This document shows positions 57,134-64,000 of a stretch of 64,000 nucleotides of DNA, in pieces. Where the stretch lies: the NCBI GenBank assembly GCA_020249925.1, contig JADCER010000015.1:62001-126000 (forward strand), written 5' to 3'. The notes below the pieces were generated by a model. It saw only the letters and a program-made list of their open reading frames with translations, was not told the origin of the DNA and ran no database searches. Position numbers and translations under genes: made by a program. The DNA comes from Roseomonas sp. (GTDB lineage Bacteria > Pseudomonadota > Alphaproteobacteria > Acetobacterales > Acetobacteraceae). Each line of letters opens with the position of its first letter. The stretch's first letter is position 1.

Positions 57134-58564
57134 GTGGTTCAGATCACCTCTCCGCAATTCAAGGAAAACGCTGCCCGCGCCATGGGCGATGCCGGGCTGC
57201 AAAAGGCTTTGGGTAAGGCCAAGGGCGCCTTCCTGCAACGCCGCGGCGATGCCGTGGCGCGCCTGCCGGAATTCGAACAACTCCGCGAAATCGGGCGCGA
57301 CATCAAGAATCATACGCTCGCGAATCTGGATTTCTACCTGGAAACCTATGCCGCCAATGTGGAAGCCGCCGGCGGCAAGGTGCATTGGTGCTCCACCGCG
57401 GAAGAAGCCCGCGCGACGGTTTTGGAAATTTGCCGCAATGCCGGGGCGAAGACCGTCACCAAGGGCAAATCCATGATCTCCGAAGAACTCGGGATCAATG
57501 ACCATCTGGAAGCCCATGGGATTGAACCGGTCGAAACCGATCTTGGCGAATACATCATCCAGCTTCGGCGCGAACATCCTTCCCACATCATTGCGCCAGC
57601 GTTTCATTTAAACCGAGAGGATTGGGAGAAATCCTTCCGTGAAATGCACACGGACCTGCCCAAGGATCGCGTTTTCAGCGAAAGGCGCGATATCCTGACC
57701 GAAGCGCGCACAAAATTGCGGGATCGGTTCCTGGCCGCTGATGTCGGCATCACGGGGGCGAATTTCCTGATTGCGGAATCCGGCAGCAGCGTGATTGTCA
57801 CCAATGAAGGCAATGGGGACCTCACGCAAACCCTGCCGCGTGTGCATATCGCGCTTGCGAGCATCGAAAAAATGGTGCCGACGCTGAATGATGCCTGCGC
57901 TTTGCTGCGGCTTTTGGCGCGTTCCGCCACGGGGCAGGATTTTTCCGTCTATACCACCTTTTCAACGGGTGGCCGGCGGCCGGGCGATTTGGATGGGCCG
58001 GAAGAATATCATGTGGTGCTGATTGATAATGGCCGGTCCAACATGTTCGGCACGGAATTTCAGGAAATGCTGCGCTGCATCCGCTGCGCTGCCTGCATGA
58101 ATCACTGCCCGGTCTATGGCGTGACGGGCGGGCATGCCTATGGCTGGGTTTATCCCGGGCCAATGGGCAGCGTGCTGACGCCAACGCTGATTGGCGTGGA
58201 TAAGGCAGGGCATTTGCCCAATGCCTCCACTTTTTGTGGGCGATGCGAATCTGTCTGCCCGGTCAAGATTCCACTGCCAAAAATGATGCGCCATTGGCGC
58301 GAACGGGAGTTTGAGCGGCATTTGTCACCCGTTGCCGTGAGGCGCAATCTTGGGCTCTGGGCCTATGTGGCGCAGCGCCCAGCGCTTTATCGTATGGCAA
58401 CCAAGCTTGCGATCGGTACGCTTGGCCTACTGGCCCAGGGCAAGGGCGCGTTTCGGTCCTTGCCATTGGCTGGCGGTTGGACTCAGGGGCGGGATTTGCC
58501 GGTGCCGGAAGGTGGCACCTTCATGGATCGCTACGCCAAAACCAAGCGCAATGGCGGGGCCTGA
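57134..58564 (+). CDS. lutB: L-lactate utilisation Fe-S protein LutB
   Basis: Iron-sulfur subunit of the LutABC L-lactate dehydrogenase, 476 residues from GTG at 57134. The LUD domain has GAKTVTKGKSMISEELGIN, and IAESGSSVIVTNEGNGDLTQ. Two 4Fe-4S motifs follow: CIRCAACMNHCP (Cys315, 318, 321, 325) and CGRCESVCPVK near residue 370. The longer upstream frame is antisense to another gene. LutC follows 3 bases later, but LutA is missing here, so the complex would need a partner from elsewhere. Confidence 0.95.
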   Translation: MVQITSPQFKENAARAMGDAGLQKALGKAKGAFLQRRGDAVARLPEFEQLREIGRDIKNHTLANLDFYLETYAANVEAAGGKVHWCSTAEEARATVLEICRNAGAKTVTKGKSMISEELGINDHLEAHGIEPVETDLGEYIIQLRREHPSHIIAPAFHLNREDWEKSFREMHTDLPKDRVFSERRDILTEARTKLRDRFLAADVGITGANFLIAESGSSVIVTNEGNGDLTQTLPRVHIALASIEKMVPTLNDACALLRLLARSATGQDFSVYTTFSTGGRRPGDLDGPEEYHVVLIDNGRSNMFGTEFQEMLRCIRCAACMNHCPVYGVTGGHAYGWVYPGPMGSVLTPTLIGVDKAGHLPNASTFCGRCESVCPVKIPLPKMMRHWREREFERHLSPVAVRRNLGLWAYVAQRPALYRMATKLAIGTLGLLAQGKGAFRSLPLAGGWTQGRDLPVPEGGTFMDRYAKTKRNGGA

Positions 58565-58567
58565 GCC

Positions 58568-59272
58568 ATGAGCAAGGAAGCAATCCTGAACGCCATTCGC
58601 CGCGGCCTGAAGCGCGGGCCACTGCCGGCGGATCAGCGCGCCATGCTGGAAGCGCGCATGATCGCGCGGCCACGGCATTTGATCCCCGCGCGGTCGCGTG
58701 TGCCGCGGCCAGATCAGATCAAGCTTTTCATCGCCAATGTGGAAAAGGAATTCGGTACCGTCACGCGCGTGGCCGATGTGAAGGACATTCCCGGAGCGGT
58801 GGCAGAGTATCTGTCGCAACAGAACCTCGCGCCGCGCTTTGTCATGGCACCGCATCCGGAATTGCAGGCGCTGCCCTGGTCTGATCGTGCAATGCTTGAA
58901 TTCGAAACGCGCCGCGCCGAGGCCAGCGATCTGGTCTCCGTCCAGCATGGCTATGCCGGCATTGCGGAAACCGGCACGCTGATGCTGCCATCCGATCCCG
59001 CACGCCCCACCACGCTCAATCTATTGGCGGAGACCGAAATTGTCGTACTCCGCGCATCGCGCATTACCGGGCCTTATGAGGATGCCTGGGATATGCTGCG
59101 CGCGGAACGGCAGGACCCTGTTTCGGGCGGCTTTATGCCACGCAATGTCATGCTGGTAACGGGCCCTTCGCGCAGTGCGGATATTGAACAGACGCTTGAA
59201 CTTGGTGCACATGGGCCACGGCGGCTGCATGTGATTGTGGTGGATGATGATCCCGCCGCCCTGCCGGGATGA
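58568..59272 (+). CDS. lutC: LUD-domain protein LutC
   Basis: A 234-residue LutC/YkgG-family protein, third component of the LutABC L-lactate oxidation complex. The conserved part includes SVQHGYAGIAETGTLMLPSD and LAETEIVVLRASRI, then NVMLVTGPSRSADIEQTLELG, the LUD signature also present in LutB. It lies 3 bases after lutB and overlaps the Smr-domain gene by 4 bases. Confidence 0.94.
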   Translation: MSKEAILNAIRRGLKRGPLPADQRAMLEARMIARPRHLIPARSRVPRPDQIKLFIANVEKEFGTVTRVADVKDIPGAVAEYLSQQNLAPRFVMAPHPELQALPWSDRAMLEFETRRAEASDLVSVQHGYAGIAETGTLMLPSDPARPTTLNLLAETEIVVLRASRITGPYEDAWDMLRAERQDPVSGGFMPRNVMLVTGPSRSADIEQTLELGAHGPRRLHVIVVDDDPAALPG

Positions 59273-59808
59273 GCCTTTCGCGTCGCCGCGCCCGCGCGCT
59301 GAGTGCCGCGGATCGCGCCCTTTGGCAGGCCTATGTCGCGAGTGTGGAGCCACTCCCCGGTCGTGCGCTGCCGCCGCCCGAAGCGGCTGAGGCGTCCCCC
59401 ATCATAACCGCGCCGCAGACAGTTCTTCCGGTGCAGCCCACTGCACCCCAAGCCTGGCAGCCGCCACCCATTCAAGTGAATGTCACGCCCGCGGGCTTGG
59501 ATGACAAACGCTGGCGTGCCTTGCGCCGGGGCCGCATGAAGCCGGAACGCACGATTGATTTGCATGGCCGCCGCGCGCAGGAAGCGCATGATGCGGTGCG
59601 TGGTTTCTTGCAGGACGCTTTCGCCGATGGGCTGCGCTGTGTTGCCGTCATCACCGGGCGAGGTTCATCGCCCGAAGGTGGCGTGCTGCGCCGTGAATTG
59701 CCGCATTGGCTGAATGCGCCGGATATGCGGCGCCTGCTGCTGGCGGCAGCGCATCCGCATGCGGCGAATACCGGCGCGGTGCATCTGATGCTGCGGCGGC
59801 GCAAATGA
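59269..59808 (+). CDS. Smr-domain protein (MutS2-type nuclease domain)
   Basis: A 179-residue protein with a proline-rich linker (about 25-75) and a C-terminal Smr domain. The conserved IDLHGRRAQEAHDAVRGFL and VAVITGRGSSPEGGVLRREL are the LDxHG and GxG signatures. The stand-alone DUF/Smr form, as in E. coli SmrA/SmrB, is an endonuclease that can act on stalled-ribosome mRNA. Its ATG overlaps lutC by 4 bases and its stop overlaps the XRE gene, so it belongs to this run by transcription, though not obviously by function. Confidence 0.93.
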   Translation: MSLSRRRARALSAADRALWQAYVASVEPLPGRALPPPEAAEASPIITAPQTVLPVQPTAPQAWQPPPIQVNVTPAGLDDKRWRALRRGRMKPERTIDLHGRRAQEAHDAVRGFLQDAFADGLRCVAVITGRGSSPEGGVLRRELPHWLNAPDMRRLLLAAAHPHAANTGAVHLMLRRRK

Positions 59809-60173
59809 CCCCCTTCGGCGCCAGACTGCGCGCTTTGCGTGCCGAACGCGGCGTTGCGCTGAAGGATTTGGCTGCGGCCTTGCAGGTTTCCGCCGCCTAT
59901 CTTTCGGCTTTGGAACATGGGCGGCGCGGTCAACCCTCGGCCGGGCTTGTGCATCAGGTCAATGAATTCTTCGGCCTGATCTGGGATGAGGCGGAGGAAT
60001 TGGCACGGCTGGCGCGGCAATCCCATCCGCGCGTTGTTCTCGAAACCGGCGGACTTTCGCCTGAAGCAACGGCGCTTGCCAATCGCCTCGCGCGGGATTT
60101 TCGCAGGCTGACACCGGATGCGATCACGGCGATTGAAGCCGCCTTGGACAAGCTACCAAAGGAAAGACGTTGA
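59805..60173 (+). CDS. XRE-family helix-turn-helix regulator
   Basis: A 122-residue DNA-binding protein from the ATG at 59805. The HTH runs FGARLRALRAERGVALKDLA, then VSAAYLSALEHGRRGQPSAG, with the typical XRE recognition helix. The C-terminal 50 residues (SHPRVVLETGGLSPEATALA) have no domain I recognise. Smr next to this regulator is a recurring order in alphaproteobacteria. The gene overlaps both neighbours. Targets unknown. Confidence 0.92.
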   Translation: MTPFGARLRALRAERGVALKDLAAALQVSAAYLSALEHGRRGQPSAGLVHQVNEFFGLIWDEAEELARLARQSHPRVVLETGGLSPEATALANRLARDFRRLTPDAITAIEAALDKLPKERR

Positions 60174-61312
60174 TGCCGATGCAAGCGATATCGGCGGGGC
60201 TATTGGCGGGGGTTGTCGGTTTTGCCTCATCCTTTGCGGTGGTGCTGCAAGGTTTTGTCGCGATGGGTGCCAGCCCGTCCCAGGCCGCATCGGGGCTGAT
60301 GGCAGTTTCCATCGCCATGGGGCTTTGTGGCGTTTTGCTATCGCTCTTGAAGCGCATGCCAATCAGCTGCGCCTGGTCCACGCCGGGGGCTGCGCTCATG
60401 GCGGCTTCGATCATGCCGGCGGGCGGCTTTGCGGAAGCGGTAGGCGCTTTCATCATCTGCGCCTTGTTGCTGATCCTGGCAGGATTGTGGAAGCCGCTAG
60501 GCAGAGCAGTTGCGGCCATCCCAGCTTCACTCGCCAATGCCATGCTGGCGGGCATTTTGTTTGGCTTGTGCTTGGCACCGGTGCGCGCGGTGGCGGAAGC
60601 GCCGATCGCCGCACTCACCATCATCGCCGCCTGGATCATTGCCGGGCGCTGGCACAAGCTGGCGGCGGTGCCGGCGGCGGTGATTGTCGCGGGCGTGATC
60701 ATCGCGTTTCAGGCGCCGATGCCGGCGGGCACTTGGGCACCAAGCCCGGAATGGGTGACGCCGGTATTTTCGCTGACCGCCGTCACGGGGCTCGCGCTAC
60801 CGCTTTTCATCGTGACCATGGCGTCACAGAATATTCCAGGGATCGCGGTGCTGAGCGCAAACAACTATCGCCCCAATCCTGGGCCGCTATTTTCCACCAC
60901 CGGGGTCTTCAGTCTTTTCGCAGCACCTTTCGGGGGCCATGCGGTGAACCTTGCCGCCATCACCGCTGCGATGTGTGCCGGCGATGGCGCCGGGCCTGAT
61001 CCCGCGCGGCGCTGGCCTGCTGCTGTGATGGCGGGCCTGGTTTACACGGCGTGTGGCCTGGCCGCCGGCATGGCGAGTGGCTTGGTCGCTGTCGCACCAC
61101 CAATCCTGATCGAAGCCGTTGCTGGCCTTGCCTTACTGGGTTCCTTTGCCGGCGCGCTGATGGGCGCGGTGCGCGAAGACAAGGATCGTGAAGCGGCAGT
61201 GATCTGCTTCCTGATCGCGGCATCGGGTGTCGCTTTTCTGGGTATTGGCGGCGCGTTTTGGGGCTTGCTCGCCGGTGGCGGCATGCTCGCGCTATTGCGC
61301 TGGAAGCGTTAA
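60173..61312 (+). CDS. BenE-family (benzoate/H+ symporter-like) transporter
   Basis: A 379-residue integral membrane protein with about 11-12 hydrophobic helices. ATG at 60173 shares one base with the XRE stop (TGATG) and has AAAGGAA upstream. Family features are GFASSFAVVLQGFVAMGASP at the start, CAWSTPGAALM, MASQNIPGIAVLSANNYRPN and a GVFSLFAAPFGGHAVNLAA motif. BenE proteins import benzoate or related carboxylates with protons. No aromatic-degradation genes lie next to it. Convergent with the hydrolase gene, with a 4-base overlap at the stops. Confidence 0.94.
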   Translation: MPMQAISAGLLAGVVGFASSFAVVLQGFVAMGASPSQAASGLMAVSIAMGLCGVLLSLLKRMPISCAWSTPGAALMAASIMPAGGFAEAVGAFIICALLLILAGLWKPLGRAVAAIPASLANAMLAGILFGLCLAPVRAVAEAPIAALTIIAAWIIAGRWHKLAAVPAAVIVAGVIIAFQAPMPAGTWAPSPEWVTPVFSLTAVTGLALPLFIVTMASQNIPGIAVLSANNYRPNPGPLFSTTGVFSLFAAPFGGHAVNLAAITAAMCAGDGAGPDPARRWPAAVMAGLVYTACGLAAGMASGLVAVAPPILIEAVAGLALLGSFAGALMGAVREDKDREAAVICFLIAASGVAFLGIGGAFWGLLAGGGMLALLRWKR

Positions 61313-62166
61313 CGCGCAGGCATCTTGCGCGCGAGGAATTCCGGCACGCGACGCAAGGCATCTTCGCGTGCCGCGGGATGTGTGCCGATGGTAGCCGTGC
61401 CACTGCTTGTCGCGCCAACACCACGCAGCACACGTTGCGGCGTATCAGGCGCGTCGAAATCATGATGCGCGCCGGGATAGGTGTGTGCTTCCAAACGCCC
61501 AGCGCTGCGTGCGGCGAGTGTCACGCAGGGTGGCGCGGGCGTCCAATCATCCGCCTCACCGACCAGCAACAGGATTGGTGCGACGGGTTGCCAGGGATCG
61601 CGCCGTTCTGACAGCGTCCGGCATCCGGGATAGAAGGCGATACCAGCAGCAAAGTCGTGCCGCAGCCCCGCAGGCCGCGCGCGATTATCGCGCGACAAGG
61701 TCCAAAGCACCGTGCCGCCACCATTGGACCAGCCCATCAGCGCAATGCGATCCGCCCGCACATCCGGGCGCGCTTGCAGAAAAAGCAGCGCGGCATAGGC
61801 ATCGCGCGCGCGTTCCACACTCACGCGAATGCGGCGATCACCACCTTGGCCGCATAGGCTGCCTTCATTGCGCGGCGTCAGGCTATCCACTTGCAAAATC
61901 ACATAACCAAGCTGCGAGAGGCGCCGCGCCCAATCCGTATCTCGCGCGAAGGGTTGGCCTGAACGTGTGGTCATGCCCGCGCAGCCATGCATCAGCACAA
62001 TCGCGGCATGCGGACCGCGCCCGGCGGGCTGCCACAGCACCGCATTCAGCGCAGCTGGCCCATTCACCGCCTGTTCGCCGGGGTGCGCGGGAATGGTGAT
62101 GGCTTGCGGTTGCGCCAAAGCCGGCGCCGTAGCAAGGGAGAGCCATAGGATCAGAAGGCGCCACAT
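61309..62166 (-). CDS. Exported dienelactone-hydrolase-family protein
   Basis: A 285-residue alpha/beta-hydrolase from the ATG at 62166 with signal MWRLLILWLSLATAPALA|Q, so it is periplasmic. The nucleophile elbow is MGWSNGGGTVLW (Ser), the acid lies near VGEADDWTPAPPC, and the His is in YPGAHHDFDAPD. Cysteine pairs suggest disulfides. The in-frame extension upstream is not needed. Stand-alone gene; its substrate could be an ester, lactone or peptide. Confidence 0.9.
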   Translation of the reverse strand: MWRLLILWLSLATAPALAQPQAITIPAHPGEQAVNGPAALNAVLWQPAGRGPHAAIVLMHGCAGMTTRSGQPFARDTDWARRLSQLGYVILQVDSLTPRNEGSLCGQGGDRRIRVSVERARDAYAALLFLQARPDVRADRIALMGWSNGGGTVLWTLSRDNRARPAGLRHDFAAGIAFYPGCRTLSERRDPWQPVAPILLLVGEADDWTPAPPCVTLAARSAGRLEAHTYPGAHHDFDAPDTPQRVLRGVGATSSGTATIGTHPAAREDALRRVPEFLARKMPAR

Positions 62167-62287
62167 GACAGCATCAAAGATGAAGAAGCGCAGCGCCGTC
62201 AATCCAGGCGTTTTGACGCTGCCCCTGACATAATGAGAGGATGCCTGGGCATAGTCTCGGTTGCCATCATCCTGTCAGGACTCCCCC

Positions 62288-63289
62288 ATGAAGCTTCGTG
62301 TTTTTCTCACGCATACGCCGGAAATGTTCGAAGGCTACTATGGCCCGCGCGCCCTTGCAGCCTTGGCCGAACACGCTGAGGTCATTCGCAACCCCGGCAC
62401 CAGCGTGCTGACCGGCGCTGCATTGGCGGAAGCGGCGCGCGGCTGCCATGCCATTGTCGCGGATCGCGCAACACCGGGGCTTGCCGAAACCTTCGCCGCC
62501 ATGCCGGAACTTTTGACATTTCTCCGCGTGGCGGTTGATATCTCCACCATCAATGTGCCGGCTGCCAGCGCGGCGGGCGTATTGGTAACGCGCGCCACCC
62601 CTGGTTTTGTGGATGCGGTGGTGGAATTGGGCCTGGGCTTCATGGTGGACTTGGCGCGCGATGTCAGCGCCATGGCCGGCACCTATCGCGCCGGCGGCCT
62701 GCCGCAAGGGCGCATGGGCTTACAGCTTTCTGCCGCGCGCCTTGGTATCATTGGTTATGGGCGCATCGGTGAGCGCCTTGCCGAAGTGGCGCTGGCGCTC
62801 GGCATGCGCGTTGCGGTCGCGGATCCTTTCGCCAAGGTCACTGATCCACGCATTACCCAGGCGGCCTTCACGGAGGTACTGGCAGATTCGGATATCGTGG
62901 TCTGCCTCGCGATTTCCGATGCTACCACCAAGCATTTATTCAATGCCGCTGCTTTCGCCGCCATGAAACCCGGCGCGCGCTTCATCAATCTTTCGCGCGG
63001 CGAATTGGTGGATGAGGCCGCGCTGATCGCGGCACTTGAAGCGCAGCACCTCGCCGGCGCCGCCATGGATGTCGGCAGCGCGCCAGACCAAAGACCAAAC
63101 CCAGCTCTGGCAGCGCGTGCTGATGTGGTGGCAACGCCGCATATTGGCGGCATGACTCCAGAAGCCATGGAACACCAAGCCATGGATACGGTGCGCCAGA
63201 TCGCTGCCCTTGCACGCGGGGAAATGCCGGAAGGCGCGGTGAATGCCGATGCCGCCTTCCGGCTAAAGGCGTTTTTGGCGCGCGCCTGA
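62288..63289 (+). CDS. D-isomer-specific 2-hydroxyacid dehydrogenase
   Basis: A 333-residue NAD-dependent enzyme from the ATG at 62288 (MKLRVFLTHTPEMF). The Rossmann motif is LGIIGYGRIGERLAEVAL and the catalytic Arg is in FINLSRGELVDE. The catalytic Glu would be in the DVGSAPDQRPNP segment, where the usual acidic residue is not obvious; His is in ATPHIGGMTPEAMEH. The altered Glu region may reduce or change activity. It differs clearly from the dehydrogenase at 7671. Stand-alone on the plus strand. Confidence 0.92.
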   Translation: MKLRVFLTHTPEMFEGYYGPRALAALAEHAEVIRNPGTSVLTGAALAEAARGCHAIVADRATPGLAETFAAMPELLTFLRVAVDISTINVPAASAAGVLVTRATPGFVDAVVELGLGFMVDLARDVSAMAGTYRAGGLPQGRMGLQLSAARLGIIGYGRIGERLAEVALALGMRVAVADPFAKVTDPRITQAAFTEVLADSDIVVCLAISDATTKHLFNAAAFAAMKPGARFINLSRGELVDEAALIAALEAQHLAGAAMDVGSAPDQRPNPALAARADVVATPHIGGMTPEAMEHQAMDTVRQIAALARGEMPEGAVNADAAFRLKAFLARA

Positions 63290-63303
63290 CAATCCTTGCA
63301 GCG

Positions 63304-63486
63304 TCACCCCACTGGCCGCATCTCAAAATCCGCCTTGCTTGCGGCGCAATCGGGGCAGGTCCAATCCTCCGGCACATCCGCCCAGCGCGTACCGGGTGCG
63401 ATGCCTTCTTCCGGCGCGCCTTTCGCCTCATCATAAATGAAGCCGCAAAGCGCGCATTCCCAGATCTGAAACGCGGCCTCGGTCAT
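63304..63486 (-). CDS. Rubredoxin
   Basis: A 60-residue one-iron electron carrier. The two CxxC metal clamps are in [16 protein letters not shown] (Cys11, Cys14) and [13 protein letters not shown]. Length and the [12 protein letters not shown] linker are typical. The ATG lies 7 bases after the stop of the upstream Bug receptor gene, so the two may be co-transcribed, which is an unusual pairing. Partner oxidoreductase unknown. Confidence 0.97.
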   Translation of the reverse strand: MTEAAFQIWECALCGFIYDEAKGAPEEGIAPGTRWADVPEDWTCPDCAASKADFEMRPVG

Positions 63487-63493
63487 TTCGTGA

Positions 63494-64000
63494 TCAATCC
63501 AGCTTCACATTGTTTTCGCGCACCGCATTGCCCCATTTGACAAATTCGCTGCGCATGAAGGCCAGGAAATCATCCGGCGTGCTGGTCATGACCTGTGCGC
63601 CGAGGCCTGAAAGCCTCTCCCGCGTTGCCGGTTCCGCCAGGATGCGGTGCAATTCGCGATTGAGCCTTTCAACAATCGGCCGTGGCGTGCCGGCTGGCGC
63701 CACCAGGCCAAGCCAGGCGGCGGCGTCAAATCCCGTCAGGCCCGATTCAGCAAGGCTTGGCAAGTCAGGCTGCAAGGCGGTGCGCTGCGCGGTTGTCACG
63801 GCAAGCGCGCGCACGCGGCCTTCGCGAATATGCGGCAGGGCGAAAACCTCGGTATCAATCATCATGTCAATGCGCCCGGCCAGCAGATCGGTCAGCGCCG
63901 GTGCGCCACCGCGATAGGGCACATGCGTCAATTCAAGCCCGCCCGCGGCGCGCGCAAACATCATGGTGATCAAATGCGATGTCGTGCCATTGCCGGATGT
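63494..64000 (-). CDS. Bug-type (TctC) periplasmic solute receptor, N-terminus outside the window
   Basis: C-terminal 168 residues of a TctC receptor; the frame stays open to the right edge. It contains [19 protein letters not shown] and [20 protein letters not shown], then [19 protein letters not shown], the standard Bug segments, and ends [15 protein letters not shown]. The signal peptide and first lobe are not visible. Rubredoxin follows 7 bases later. Ligand unknown. Confidence 0.93.
   Translation of the reverse strand, partial: TSGNGTTSHLITMMFARAAGGLELTHVPYRGGAPALTDLLAGRIDMMIDTEVFALPHIREGRVRALAVTTAQRTALQPDLPSLAESGLTGFDAAAWLGLVAPAGTPRPIVERLNRELHRILAEPATRERLSGLGAQVMTSTPDDFLAFMRSEFVKWGNAVRENNVKLD

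Overview
The window looks like chromosomal DNA of a high-GC alphaproteobacterium, most likely Acetobacteraceae (Roseomonas-like). The reasons are the atpHAGDC order without F0 genes, the ispH-thrB-rnhA and dnaK-dnaJ pairs, FNR/FixK-type boxes, and several orphan Bug-type (TctC) solute receptors. The family-level placement is inferred; no rRNA or tRNA gene is present to confirm it. I see no prophage, IS element, CRISPR array or clear pseudogene. No gene-free stretch exceeds about 300 bases.

Layout. 1-9886 (minus strand) is one tightly packed run: SDR, cytochrome c, D-2-hydroxyacid dehydrogenase, MFS transporter, gamma-glutamyltransferase, TPP enzyme, hyuB, hyuA (cut by the window edge). It looks like uptake and breakdown of a gamma-glutamyl, 5-oxoproline or hydantoin-like compound. 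10001-19148 (plus strand) is a nine-gene acyl-CoA operon: SDR, ACAD10/11-like acyl-CoA dehydrogenase, APH-type kinase, DUF6285 protein, acyl-CoA ligase, CaiB CoA-transferase, two paired acyl-CoA dehydrogenases and a crotonase. The kinase/DUF6285/ACAD/ligase/SDR set resembles the levulinate (lva) pathway and mammalian ACAD10/11, in which a hydroxyacyl-CoA is phosphorylated before elimination. This is the most interesting system here.

19153-20663 holds two genes, each behind an FNR/FixK-type box with the same promoter geometry: an unknown 151-residue protein and a universal stress protein. 20679-28179 is largely housekeeping: a DapA-family aldolase, rnhA, thrB, ispH, a lipoprotein, dnaK and dnaJ. 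28213-32667 is a zinc-type cluster (znuA, outer-membrane barrel, DUF1826, COG0523 GTPase) with an ArsR-family gene transcribed divergently. 33072-35153 is a flavin monooxygenase facing its probable TetR regulator, with two near-identical operators.

36150-44490 includes a Bug receptor, the F1 ATP synthase operon, a ferritin-like diiron protein and ilvC behind a foldable leader. 44495-47839 is a small accessory group: GNAT, SMR exporter, PuuE-like deacetylase, cupin, Bug receptor. 47842-54453 is a leucine-catabolic core (ivd-mccB-mccA) with a divergent acyl-CoA ligase. 54458-64000 has an FAD amine oxidase-like protein, a hydrolase/SCP2-like pair, lutBC-smr-xre-benE in one overlapping run, a second hydrolase, a second hydroxyacid dehydrogenase, rubredoxin and a partial Bug receptor.

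Frequent 4-base ATGA overlaps set many start codons and mark operons. Functional calls come from motif and family recognition by reading; no database search was run.
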